Below are positions 26,605 through 34,513 of a stretch of 64,000 nucleotides of DNA, in pieces. The notes under the pieces were generated by a model, which searched no databases, was not told where the DNA came from, and worked only from the letters and a program-made list of their open reading frames with translations. Source of the stretch: Novosphingobium decolorationis (lineage in GTDB: Bacteria; Pseudomonadota; Alphaproteobacteria; Sphingomonadales; Sphingomonadaceae). Location: assembly GCF_018417475.1 (NCBI RefSeq), contig NZ_CP054856.1, positions 2,387,001 to 2,451,000 of the forward strand, read 5' to 3'. The position numbers were made by a program, and so were the translations under genes. Position 1 is the stretch's first letter. Each line of letters starts with the position of its first letter.

Positions 26605-26633
26605 ACGTCCTTAGGACGTATGGAGTTCGGTAC
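26591..26633. repeat. 43-bp palindrome I over the abiEi start codon
   Basis: A perfect inverted repeat of 21 + 1 + 21 bases. The inner core is TACGTCCTTAGGACGTA and the outer 13-base arms are GTACCGAACTCCA and its complement. On the minus strand one arm includes the ATG of abiEi (26604) and its next codons. It shares the 17-base core with palindrome II exactly 100 bases away, but the outer arms differ. Probably the AbiEi operator and possibly an RNA hairpin hiding the start. Confidence 0.85.
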
Positions 26634-26690
26634 ATGAACTGTCAAGCGTTACGGCCAATCAGTACGTAAATAATTGGTAGTTTCGATGCA

Positions 26691-26733
26691 GCACGGGATG
26701 CTTTACGTCCTTAGGACGTAAAGCATCCCGTGC
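26691..26733. repeat. 43-bp palindrome II upstream of abiEi
   Basis: A perfect 21 + 1 + 21 inverted repeat with core TACGTCCTTAGGACGTA and outer arms GCACGGGATGCTT and its complement. It begins exactly 100 bases after palindrome I begins. An ATG at 26734 follows immediately on the plus strand and opens a 54-codon frame of unknown status. Confidence 0.85.
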
Positions 26734-27445
26734 ATGAATGACCTGTATTCAGCGCTGCTCGCCGCTATCATCGCCAGCGCCGGTTACCGCAAATTTTCAA
26801 CGCCCTCCTGCGTGCATTTGGAGCAGCCTCCCGCGCTCAGCGCCTTAGCTGCGTTAAGTCGAACTCATTTGCTATTGGGCAAGAAAGATGTCGCTTGAGA
26901 GAAGCATGGCGGCAGTCTCGGGCCACCATATCGCGGACATATTACTCGGTAATATTATTGATCCGTATATCGCCTGCCCTACGCCGACAAAGGGTCGATA
27001 GTCTTGAGCGGGGCATTTGCACATGGGTGCGACGCCATTCTGTTGCGACCGTTGCCCTACAACACTGGCGTGTCCGCTTTTCTGGCACAACTGGTCAGAA
27101 GCCTCCATTCTGCCTTCAGCCCGAATTGAGTTCAGATCTGCGTGGCCTGTATGCCGTATCGCCGTCCATCCAGCATTGCGTTACGCTGAGTGATTCGGTC
27201 AGATATTCGGTATATCGGGTGGCTCCCGATGCCTGTTGAGACGGCCTGCGAGCAAAACGTCAAAATGGAAATTCTGGCGACATGTTTTTTTGATCATCCC
27301 CGATCGTCCTTAGACGTCCCGGATCGTTCACTTCGCTAGGTTCTGCGCTCCCGGCGATGTCTGCATACCCTTGATCCCGGCTCGTTTTAGCCCATTCTTG
27401 TTCGTGGCCGGCCAGTCCACCTCACCAAATCGGAGGACATGCCAC
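26734..27445. other. Largely empty stretch upstream of AlpA
   Basis: About 710 bases without a convincing gene. A 54-codon reading frame (26734-26898, plus strand, starting MNDLYSALLAAIIASAGYR) starts directly after palindrome II but has no ribosome-binding site. A degenerate copy of the palindrome core, CGTCCTTAGACG, occurs at 27305-27316. Confidence 0.4.
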
Positions 27446-27667
27446 ATGAATATGATGTCGCCACCTGACCGCTTTCTTCGCCTCGGCGATGTGCTCGACC
27501 GTACGGGGCTTTCCCGCGCGACCCTCTATCGCAAGATTCAGAGCGGGACCTTTCCGAGGCAAGTACGCCTCGCCGAACGATGCTGCGGCTGGCGCGAAAG
27601 CGCCGTCACCGAATGGATGCGCAATCCCATCTTCTACTCAGTTGATGACTTCCCGCCACAGGCATGA
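27446..27667 (+). CDS. alpA: AlpA-family phage/island regulator
   Basis: A 73-residue DNA-binding protein with the AlpA/excisionase winged helix: RFLRLGDVLDRTGLSRATLYRKIQSGTFPRQVRLAERCCGWRESAVTEWM. AlpA proteins activate integrase genes or act as excisionases of P4-type islands. ATG 27446 follows a GGAGG site; the longer frame from 27371 is unlikely. It fits the integrase at 32781. Confidence 0.87.
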   Translation: MNMMSPPDRFLRLGDVLDRTGLSRATLYRKIQSGTFPRQVRLAERCCGWRESAVTEWMRNPIFYSVDDFPPQA

Positions 27668-27709
27668 GCAGCCACCCCAATCCAATTGGAGCCTGGCGCG
27701 CCCGTTTGC

Positions 27710-27994
27710 TCACCAGCCCTTGCGCTTCTGCCGATCCAGCGACAGGCTCAACATGAAGAAGGTACGGCCCATCTCGATCTCCACCCTGCGCACGCTGATG
27801 TCGAAGCACGCGGCGATCTCGTCGTAGGACCAGTTCTCGTAGCGCACGAGGCAGAACAGCTGACGGTGGAAGCGCGGCAGCGAATGGACCGCCCGCGCCA
27901 TCCGCCGCACTTGCGGGTCCTCATACTCGGGGAAGGCATCGCGCAGGAACACTTCGCGGATAAGCTGCTCCAGCTGGTAGAAACGCCGCATCAT
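27710..27994 (-). CDS. Small sigma-70 region-4-like protein
   Basis: A 94-residue protein in which residues about 40-85 (LPRFHRQLFCLVRYENWSYDEIAACFDISVRRVEIEMGRTFFML) form a sigma region 4 helix-turn-helix. Region 2 is absent, so it is not a complete sigma factor. It is encoded after ardC with a 4-base overlap. Similar stand-alone proteins are common on sphingomonad mobile elements. It may be a regulator of island genes. Confidence 0.7.
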   Translation of the reverse strand: MMRRFYQLEQLIREVFLRDAFPEYEDPQVRRMARAVHSLPRFHRQLFCLVRYENWSYDEIAACFDISVRRVEIEMGRTFFMLSLSLDRQKRKGW

Positions 27995-28872
27995 GCCACG
28001 TCCTCCCCGAAAGCCAGTAGGTAGTCGGCGCCCTTGCTGGCCGCGCTCGCCGCCCGGAAGATAGCCTTCTCGTCGGCGCGCAGGACTTCAAGCCACGCCC
28101 CAATGTAATCGGAATGGCGAACCGTGGGCTCGATACCCAGCGATGCGCAGGCAAAGGCGGATGTCATCTCCGCGACGAGTTCCTCCTTGGCGTACAAGGC
28201 TGAACCAAACTTACCGCTCTGATCGCGCTCCAGCCGTCCCTTGCCGCCAGCCCAATGGCCAAGCTCGTGCAGCGCCGTGCGAAACCAGTTCACGGGCTCA
28301 TGAAAGGCTGCCTGCGGGGGCACCTGCACATAGTCTTGCCTGGGCGAATAGAAGGCTTCGCTCCCGCCGATCCGGAAGTCGGCACCGCTGGCCCTAATCA
28401 GCTTGTCCACTTCGGCAATCGCCATCACGGGATCAGGCACCACCGGCTCGTTGGCATGCTGTTCGGGCAACCCTTCGATCTGGTCGAGATTGAACACCGT
28501 GAAGCGCTTCAGGAAGGCAATCGTACGCGCCTCGCGGTCCTCGCCTGCGGCCTTCGCGGCTTCGTCCTTTGGGGTGAAGCGATCAGCATAGCAAATGACC
28601 GTGCCTTTCTCTCCGCGCCGGACATGCCCGCCTGCCTTCTCGGCCTGCTTGTAGGTAAGCCAGCGCTGCGAGGTGAACTGGCGCTCCACCGCCTCGCACC
28701 ACAAGATCAACACATTAATTCCGGAGTACACCCGTCCAGACACCGCGTTGTGCGGCATCGTGCATGCACACCGGGCCTTGTCCCAAGGCTGCACCCACGG
28801 AAGGCGTCCTTCTTCCAGCTCGGCGATCACACGTGCGGTCACCTCGCCATAAAGGCTCTGACGGTCGGCCAT
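27991..28872 (-). CDS. ardC: ArdC-type antirestriction protein
   Basis: A 293-residue protein with two domains: an N-terminal ssDNA-binding ArdC domain (LYGEVTARVIAELEEGRLPWVQPWDK ... YSGINVLILW) and a C-terminal zincin-like domain with HELGHW and a downstream Glu (KEELVAEMTSAFACASLGI). ArdC proteins protect incoming single-stranded DNA from host restriction during conjugation. ATG 28872 follows GAAAGGAGCAGGAGTT. This is a normal partner of the relaxase module. Confidence 0.9.
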   Translation of the reverse strand: MADRQSLYGEVTARVIAELEEGRLPWVQPWDKARCACTMPHNAVSGRVYSGINVLILWCEAVERQFTSQRWLTYKQAEKAGGHVRRGEKGTVICYADRFTPKDEAAKAAGEDREARTIAFLKRFTVFNLDQIEGLPEQHANEPVVPDPVMAIAEVDKLIRASGADFRIGGSEAFYSPRQDYVQVPPQAAFHEPVNWFRTALHELGHWAGGKGRLERDQSGKFGSALYAKEELVAEMTSAFACASLGIEPTVRHSDYIGAWLEVLRADEKAIFRAASAASKGADYLLAFGEDVA

Positions 28873-29407
28873 AACTCCTGCTCCTTTCCTCAACCGCCAT
28901 TGACCGGCGCCAGGGTGGCGGGGGGCGGCAGGAGCAGACCAGAAGCCCCGCCGGCTAAAAGCGGGGCGCACCCGAAGGGGCGAAACGAAGAGGAGCACCC
29001 GGGAGCGCAGCGGACGGGTTGCGCGCCGTCGAGGCGGGGCTAGAGGGCCGCGACGCCCCCCGCCACCACGGAGCCGTCAAGGCTCAACGCCGCCGCGCCT
29101 CATGCGCGGTGACCATTGACGGGATGCCAAGGGCAGTCCGCAACCTGACAGGGATCGTCACGGCTCTGCCGACGAGACGGCGGCGCAGCCGGTGGCTCGG
29201 TTGAGACCGAGCGAAATAGAGCCCGGCCGCGCCGCAGGCGCGGGTCAGCCCCCGCCTACAACCTGCTACCAACATCGAACCACAAGATACCCTCTGAATT
29301 TTCATTCCAGCATAGTGACTTAGTCACCTCGTTGAGGAATAGGCCCGCGCCCTCGCGATCGGGCTTCACTCGCCCGGCAAGCCTCACACCCTGGCCGAAA
29401 GAATTCC
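28873..29407. other. Long G+C-rich ardC leader and intergenic region
   Basis: About 535 bases without a supportable gene, rich in hairpins: CCCCGC/GCGGGG near 28948-28968 and GCTCGGT/ACCGAGC near 29193-29210. On the minus strand it would be the 5' leader of ardC. Such leaders can act as single-strand promoters during conjugation, which is inference here. It also carries the promoter of the plus-strand recombinase gene. Confidence 0.45.
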
Positions 29408-31384
29408 ATGCCCCGCCCCAGCTCCCAGAAACCAACAGCGGCCTCAAAGCAGGGCCAGGGCAAACGGGGAGCGAAGCGCAGGCAACCGGCCGAACGTCCC
29501 GTTGCGCAGTTCCACGAATGGGAGGAACCAGACAGCTTCGACGAGGCTCTGCGCCTGCACCTGAAACGCTTCAACGAAACAAGCCTTCTCCTCCATCGCG
29601 CGATCATTCGCCCCGACGAGACCTTCCATACCGACACGCTCAAGGGCTGGAGCCGGGGCAAGCGTCTGCCCCGCAACGTCGCGAGCCTGGACGTGCTTGC
29701 GCGCATCGAGGCGCGCTACGGGCTGCCTTCGGACTATTTCAAGGCGAAGCTGCCGCATCCAGGACGCGCTCCCGCCGATCACGGCGTGCGAGGCATTGCC
29801 CCGGCCGAACAGCGCCGCCTGTCCTGGCATTTGCCAGACGATTTCGCCCAGCGCTCGCGCAAGGAGCGGGCGGAAATCCTCGAATGGGTCCGCACCGTCA
29901 TCGTTTCCGGTTCGACCGAATATCGACGCTATCAGGCCGATGCCGCCAAGCTGCGCTATGGCCTGCGGTTCCCTTCGCTGACCGGGCGCAAGCCTCAAGG
30001 CCGACCGGCACCGATACAGGGCCAGGACGAAGACGGCGAAGCGCTTCCCGGCACCAGCCTTTCCCGCACGGCAAAGGAGGCTCCGCCGCGCCTCACCGGC
30101 GAACTCGCGGAACTGATCCGATTCAAATCGAGCACGCTCACCGACATCGGCTTTCACCGGAACGGGGTCTGGAACGACGAGACCATTCAACAGAAGGTAG
30201 AGCACCTGGGCCTTCTGTTCGGCGCCATGCACGCCGGGCCGGATGACGCTGTCGCGGGTCTCGGCGTTCCCGCAGGGCAGCTCACGCTGGCCCTGCTCGT
30301 GTTTCCGCGAACCTGGGACTGGTATATCCAGTGGCGCGAGGCACGGCGCGGCTTCTTCACCCGTTGGGAGGTGGACATGCTTCGCCTCGGTGCGGCGCTG
30401 ACCCGCAAGCGTACCGGATGGTTGCGCCAGATGCCCGAACTGGCAATGCGGCTTCTGCCTATCGAGGGCCTGCTGAGCGCGGCCGACGTTGAGGCCGCGC
30501 GGCAGGACTGGGATACGGCCTGCGACCGGCTCCACGCGCACGCCGTCGCCCGGGCCAAGGAAATCGAGCGCGTCGCGCGCGTGCATCGCGATCCCTTCGA
30601 GCCCATCCTGCCCGTTCTCGAAGCGGACAGCCCGGTGGGCGAGTACCGCAAGATCGCCGATGAAGTTCTGCGGCTCGCGCCCGATCCCGATCGCTATCCG
30701 CGCGCGGCGGCGGAAGCTGCGCGCGCGTTCCTGCTCATTCGCCTCGGCCTCCATCTGGGCTTGCGGCAGAAGAACCTGCGCCAGCTCATGGTCTGCCCGC
30801 GTGACCGCCTGCCCCGGTCCGAGCGTCAGCTCGAAGCGCTGAAGCGTGGCGAGATCCGCTGGAGCGAACGCGACCACGGCTGGGAAGTCGTCATCCCCGC
30901 CAACGCCTTCAAGAACGCGGGGTCCTCGTTCTTCGATGGCCGCCCGTTCCGGCTCGTCCTTCCGGACCTGGGAGGCCTGCACCGGCACATCGACGAATTC
31001 ATCCGCCGCCACCGCCCGGTGCTGCTCGGCACAATCGCCGATCCGGGCACCTTCTTCGTCAAGACCACCAAGGTCACCAGCCGAACCGCAGAATACGACC
31101 AGAACACCTTCTACGAGGCCTGGCGGCTCGTGATCCAGCGCTACGGCATTTTCAATCCCTACACGCAAAGAGGCGTCATCAAGGGACTGCTTCCGCACGG
31201 GCCGCACAACATTCGCGACGTTCTGGCGACCCACATCCTCAAGCAGACGGGGTCATACGAGCGCGCGAGCTACGCGATCCAGGACACGCCCGACATGGTC
31301 GCCAAGCACTACGGGCGCTTCCTTCCACAGGACAAATCGGCCTTGGCAGCGCAAATTCTCAATCAGGTCTGGCTCGCCGCGTGA
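29408..31384 (+). CDS. Large tyrosine recombinase-like protein
   Basis: A 658-residue protein. The C-terminal ~250 residues carry tyrosine-recombinase signatures: LRLGLHLGLRQKNLRQLMVC (first Arg), GPHNIRDVLATHIL (HxxR) and a late MVAKHYGRF giving the His and a Tyr. The first ~400 residues have no recognised domain; a helical N-terminus (EALRLHLKRFNETSLLLHRAII) resembles a DNA-binding region. It is almost twice the usual integrase length. The island already has a P4 integrase, so its target is unknown. Confidence 0.65.
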   Translation: MPRPSSQKPTAASKQGQGKRGAKRRQPAERPVAQFHEWEEPDSFDEALRLHLKRFNETSLLLHRAIIRPDETFHTDTLKGWSRGKRLPRNVASLDVLARIEARYGLPSDYFKAKLPHPGRAPADHGVRGIAPAEQRRLSWHLPDDFAQRSRKERAEILEWVRTVIVSGSTEYRRYQADAAKLRYGLRFPSLTGRKPQGRPAPIQGQDEDGEALPGTSLSRTAKEAPPRLTGELAELIRFKSSTLTDIGFHRNGVWNDETIQQKVEHLGLLFGAMHAGPDDAVAGLGVPAGQLTLALLVFPRTWDWYIQWREARRGFFTRWEVDMLRLGAALTRKRTGWLRQMPELAMRLLPIEGLLSAADVEAARQDWDTACDRLHAHAVARAKEIERVARVHRDPFEPILPVLEADSPVGEYRKIADEVLRLAPDPDRYPRAAAEAARAFLLIRLGLHLGLRQKNLRQLMVCPRDRLPRSERQLEALKRGEIRWSERDHGWEVVIPANAFKNAGSSFFDGRPFRLVLPDLGGLHRHIDEFIRRHRPVLLGTIADPGTFFVKTTKVTSRTAEYDQNTFYEAWRLVIQRYGIFNPYTQRGVIKGLLPHGPHNIRDVLATHILKQTGSYERASYAIQDTPDMVAKHYGRFLPQDKSALAAQILNQVWLAA

Positions 31385-31438
31385 TCTTTCGTTTATTTCG
31401 AATATGCGCTAACGAAGATTGCTCTTCGGAGAGCCATC

Positions 31439-31897
31439 ATGACACCTCCCGCGAATTCCAGGCCGTTGAACGGCGACATCCCTTCAGTTGAAGACCGCCA
31501 GATTGCCAACCAGCTTCGCGACCTGCTCGCGGTCCAGAAGTCAGATGAGGCATCCCTGAGCGTACAGGCAGGGGAGTCCGGGAAGTCGGTCGATATCAAG
31601 CTCACACCCACCTTGTTCGATCTGCTTCGCGAAATGCTTGACCAAATCGGCAAGGGTCATGCGGTGAGGCTTACGCCGATCCGGGCAATGCTGACGACAC
31701 AGCAGGCCGCAGACCTGCTCAATGTGTCGCGCCCGCACCTCGTCAAGCTCCTGGACCAGGAAACAATGCCTTACACATGGGTCGGCCGGCATCGCCGCAT
31801 CCAGGCCGACGACGTGCTCCGCTACAAGGCGGACAGAGATCGTCTCCGCTCGCAAGCATTGGACGAGCTAATTTCTGATGATGCTGATCTGTTGTGA
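31439..31897 (+). CDS. Excisionase-like HTH protein, orphan antitoxin candidate
   Basis: A 152-residue protein with a C-terminal MerR/excisionase-type helix-turn-helix (MLTTQQAADLLNVSRPHLVKLLDQETMPYTWVGRHRRIQADDVLRYKADR). This layout, with a ~75-residue N-terminal part, is the usual antitoxin of PIN-domain toxin pairs. No PIN gene follows; the next 290 bases lack a gene. It is either an orphan antitoxin or a regulator of island excision. Confidence 0.75.
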   Translation: MTPPANSRPLNGDIPSVEDRQIANQLRDLLAVQKSDEASLSVQAGESGKSVDIKLTPTLFDLLREMLDQIGKGHAVRLTPIRAMLTTQQAADLLNVSRPHLVKLLDQETMPYTWVGRHRRIQADDVLRYKADRDRLRSQALDELISDDADLL

Positions 31898-32191
31898 AGT
31901 CGTCTGCGTGACAGCAGGGTCGTTGAAATCCAAGCCGTAAGCCTGTCATTGCACGCTTGCCGCGCAAACGACCTGGCCGTTGCCGAACCATTATGCTTGC
32001 AGCTTGTTATGGACTTGTGACCGCAATGGTATCGTTCATGCGAGTGGTTCAGACAGCAGAAATTTCGAATGTGCTATGCACACATTAACTCGAAATTTTG
32101 AAACCAACGAATATCAACGTCGTTGAAGAGTCACGTTGACCGTCACACTATATGTGACATATCTGGTGTTTCAGCGCATATGGAGGAAGGC

Positions 32192-32332
32192 ATGCTCGAA
32201 TACGCAGACAAGCCTGACGCGAAGAATCGCGAACCCCGCAAGGCGAAGCCGAAGCGCGAAATTGACCGCAAGAAGCTCCGTGCGGAAATCAATACCAAGT
32301 TTTCCAAGTCGCTTGCCTATCTGGCTCAGTGA
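32192..32332 (+). CDS. Short antitoxin-like protein before Doc
   Basis: A protein of 46 residues from ATG 32192 (MLEYADKPDAKN ... FSKSLAYLAQ), with GGAGG five bases upstream. It is highly charged and Lys/Arg-rich, and its stop overlaps the doc GTG (GTGA). Longer starts at 32123 or 32180 lack a better ribosome-binding site. Position and coupling indicate the antitoxin, but it is shorter than Phd and has no clear DNA-binding domain. Confidence 0.6.
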   Translation: MLEYADKPDAKNREPRKAKPKREIDRKKLRAEINTKFSKSLAYLAQ

Positions 32333-32730
32333 GCGAACCATACTGGATCGACGCCGATCAGGTCGTCGAAATTCACGAAGAGCAAATCGAACTTTATGGA
32401 GGTCCCCACGGTGTGCGGGACCTCACTCTCGTTGAAAGTGCCGTCGATCGGCCCCGCACGCTTTACCACTACGAAGGCGAAGAAGATGTTCTCGTTCTCG
32501 GAGTGCGGCTCGGACTGTCGATTGCCGACAATCACGGCTTCATTGACGGGAACAAGCGCGCTGGCGCCTTCGCCATGCTCGAATTTTTCGCCATCAATGG
32601 CTACGGCCTAGACATGCCGAATGACGAAACCCTGGGGCAACTCTTCAAGGCGGCCGTCACCGGAGATATACGCGAGAGTGATCTGGTCGCTGAACTTGAT
32701 CAATATCTGGTCGAAACCGCCGAAGACTGA
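32329..32730 (+). CDS. doc: Doc (death-on-curing) Fic-fold toxin
   Basis: A 133-residue protein of the Doc branch of the Fic fold. The catalytic motif H69-GFIDGNKR contains His, Asp and the Doc-typical Lys in place of the Fic Gly. Doc phosphorylates elongation factor Tu and stops translation. The N-terminus (WIDADQVVEIHEEQIELYGGPHGVRD) is family-typical. The GTG start is coupled to the upstream small gene. It would stabilise the island. Confidence 0.88.
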   Translation: MSEPYWIDADQVVEIHEEQIELYGGPHGVRDLTLVESAVDRPRTLYHYEGEEDVLVLGVRLGLSIADNHGFIDGNKRAGAFAMLEFFAINGYGLDMPNDETLGQLFKAAVTGDIRESDLVAELDQYLVETAED

Positions 32731-32780
32731 GAGCCACCTCCCTGCACTGGCGCAGGATTGCTGAGCGTGCTGGCCGAACT

Positions 32781-34106
32781 TCAACTCCAAGACCGCGACG
32801 ATGTCCGGTTCCCACCACGCTCACGCGGGCCCCGCCGCGTGTCCTCGCGGATCGCGTCGCCCCGGCGTGTGCGCACCGGACCCGTGCCCGCAGGACGCCC
32901 GTGACCAGTTCTCCTGCCAGCCGCCTTGCGGAGCGTATCGAGATTGTCGGACCACCACTGCGCCATTTCGACGCGCTCTTTCCAGTGCATGCCGCGATGA
33001 TAGGCAGCACGCACCTTGTTGCTGTCGCCGTGGGCCAGCGCGCGCTCGATGGCATCGGGCGACCACTGCCCCGATTCATTCAGGAGCGTGCTCGCCATCG
33101 CCCGAAAGCCATGCGCCGTCATCTCGTCGCCCGAGAATCCAAGCCGGCGCAGGGCCGCATTGATCGTGTTCTCGCTCATCGGTCGCCGCCGACTGCGGAT
33201 CGAAGGGAAGACATAGCCAGTCGGCCCTGAAATCTCCTCGACCCGGCACAGGATTTCGATGGACTGGCGCGAAAGGGGCACCTGATGCGCACGGCGCATC
33301 TTCATCTTCTCGGTCGGAATGGTCCAGATCGCGGCATCAAAGTCGACCTCATGCCATTCCGCATGGCGCAGTTCGCCGGGGCGCACAAAGACGTGCGGGA
33401 GGATCTGCATGGCAAGCCGGGTCAGTTCCTGCCCATCATAGCCGTCGATGGCGCGCAGCAGTTCACCGACCCGGTCGGCCTCGACGATCGCGCCGTAATG
33501 CTTGGGGCGGGGCGCGATGAGGGCGCCGCGCAGGTCGCGCGTGGGATCGGAGACGATCCGGGCGGTTGCGACCCCATAGCGAAAGACGCGCCCGGCAAGC
33601 TGCAGGACGCGCTTGGCCGTCTCGTAGTTGCCCTTGGCCTCGATCCGCCGCAGCGCGACGAGAATCTCGATCGTGGTGATTGCACCGATCGGCAGCCGCG
33701 AGATCGCCGAGCCAAGCCGGGTGATGTAGTATTCGCTCTTCGTGGCCGTCGATTCCGACATGCCCTCACGCCGCCGCTTGTCGATGAATTCCTGGGCGAC
33801 CTTGCCGAAAGGATCATCACCGCTGGCCTGGGCCAGATAGTTGGCGAGGATCTTCTCGCGCGAAGGATCGATGCCTTCGAGAAGCTGCAGGCGGGCCTGG
33901 TCGCGTCTGGCGCGCGCCTCGGCCAGCGAGATAAGCGGATAAGGGCCAATGGCCAGCTTCTTCTCGCGCTTCTCCCAGCGGTATTTCATCCGCCACAGCT
34001 TGCTTCCGGACGGGTTGACCTGAAGGTACAAACCGGCGCCGTCACCCAGCTTGTAGGTTTTCGCCTGGGGTTTCGCGTTCTTGATGGTAAAGTCGGTCAG
34101 CGACAT
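32781..34106 (-). CDS. int: P4-type tyrosine integrase of the island
   Basis: A 441-residue integrase. The N-terminal DUF4102-type arm-binding domain (SLTDFTIKNAKPQAKTYKLGDGAGLYLQVNPSGSKLWRMKYRW) is followed by the core-binding domain and catalytic domain with FVRPGELRHAEW (Arg), MTAHGFRAMASTLL (HxxR), ALAHGDSNKVRAAYHRG (His and the nucleophile Tyr). The C-terminus has an extra ~50-residue Arg/Gly-rich tail. The start (MSLTDF) is 166 bases from the tRNA-Val end, and both are transcribed the same way. This is the typical layout for tRNA-targeting islands. Confidence 0.94.
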   Translation of the reverse strand: MSLTDFTIKNAKPQAKTYKLGDGAGLYLQVNPSGSKLWRMKYRWEKREKKLAIGPYPLISLAEARARRDQARLQLLEGIDPSREKILANYLAQASGDDPFGKVAQEFIDKRRREGMSESTATKSEYYITRLGSAISRLPIGAITTIEILVALRRIEAKGNYETAKRVLQLAGRVFRYGVATARIVSDPTRDLRGALIAPRPKHYGAIVEADRVGELLRAIDGYDGQELTRLAMQILPHVFVRPGELRHAEWHEVDFDAAIWTIPTEKMKMRRAHQVPLSRQSIEILCRVEEISGPTGYVFPSIRSRRRPMSENTINAALRRLGFSGDEMTAHGFRAMASTLLNESGQWSPDAIERALAHGDSNKVRAAYHRGMHWKERVEMAQWWSDNLDTLRKAAGRRTGHGRPAGTGPVRTRRGDAIREDTRRGPRERGGNRTSSRSWS

Positions 34107-34272
34107 GATTGGGGGCCTCGTCCCGAATTGAGAATCGCGAGGCCCCCAAATATGCCCCAAAAGGATGGGCAGTCATGAGATGGCGGCGGACGCGATGAGC
34201 AGGAAGGCCCTAAAAATATCGCAGTTTTCTGCGGGTTACAACGCTCAGTGAGATGTGATGAGGTGTAATCCA

Positions 34273-34348
34273 TGGTGGGCGGTGAGGGGCTCGAACCCCC
34301 GACCCTCTCGGTGTAAACGAGATGCTCTACCAACTGAGCTAACCGCCC
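34273..34348 (-). tRNA. tRNA-Val (anticodon TAC)
   Basis: 76 bases, including an encoded CCA. The acceptor GGGCGGT pairs with ACCGCCC, the D-arm is AGCTCAGTTGGTAGAGC, the anticodon stem-loop TCTCG-TTTACAC-CGAGA gives anticodon TAC, and the T-arm is GGGGGTTCGAGCCCC. It is intact; its 3' 20 bases (34273-34292) are the right attachment site of the island. Confidence 0.95.
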
Positions 34349-34513
34349 GCAGGCGCTGTTGCGCCGCAGAAGAGGTGCCCATTACGCCATTTTGCGAGGG
34401 CGTCAAGCTCTCTTGCGTGACAGGGCCGTTCGGCTGCGCGAAAGGTTCTCCACGATATCGCACGAGACGAGGTGGTGCGCCTGCGCGCCCGATCGTGTAT
34501 TCGTGACGAGGCC

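Larger units (their letters stand above)
6123..34272. mobile_element. tRNA-Val-integrated genomic island (integrative mobilizable element)
   Basis: The region lies between the 3' end of an intact tRNA-Val gene at 34273 and an exact 20-bp copy of that tRNA end at 6123-6142, and has a P4-type integrase next to the tRNA. It encodes a relaxase with oriT, traC/traD, AlpA and ArdC, but I see no type IV secretion genes, so transfer would need a helper. Cargo is DarT/NADAR-like, AbiE, Doc, a CsgG-type lipoprotein operon and a thioesterase. Two insertion sequences, both with frameshifted transposase genes, sit inside. Total length is about 28.15 kb. Confidence 0.88.

Noticed and set aside
26734..26898. 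54-codon frame right after palindrome II as a gene
   Set aside because: No ribosome-binding site and no recognisable content; kept only as a note in the intergenic entry.
19496..28872. Type IV secretion genes expected with the relaxase
   Set aside because: None of the VirB/Trb-type proteins is recognisable; the island is called mobilizable, not self-transmissible.
29444..31234. 596-codon minus-strand frame opposite the large recombinase
   Set aside because: Shadow of the coding frame; no recognisable domain, while the plus frame has HxxR and HY motifs.
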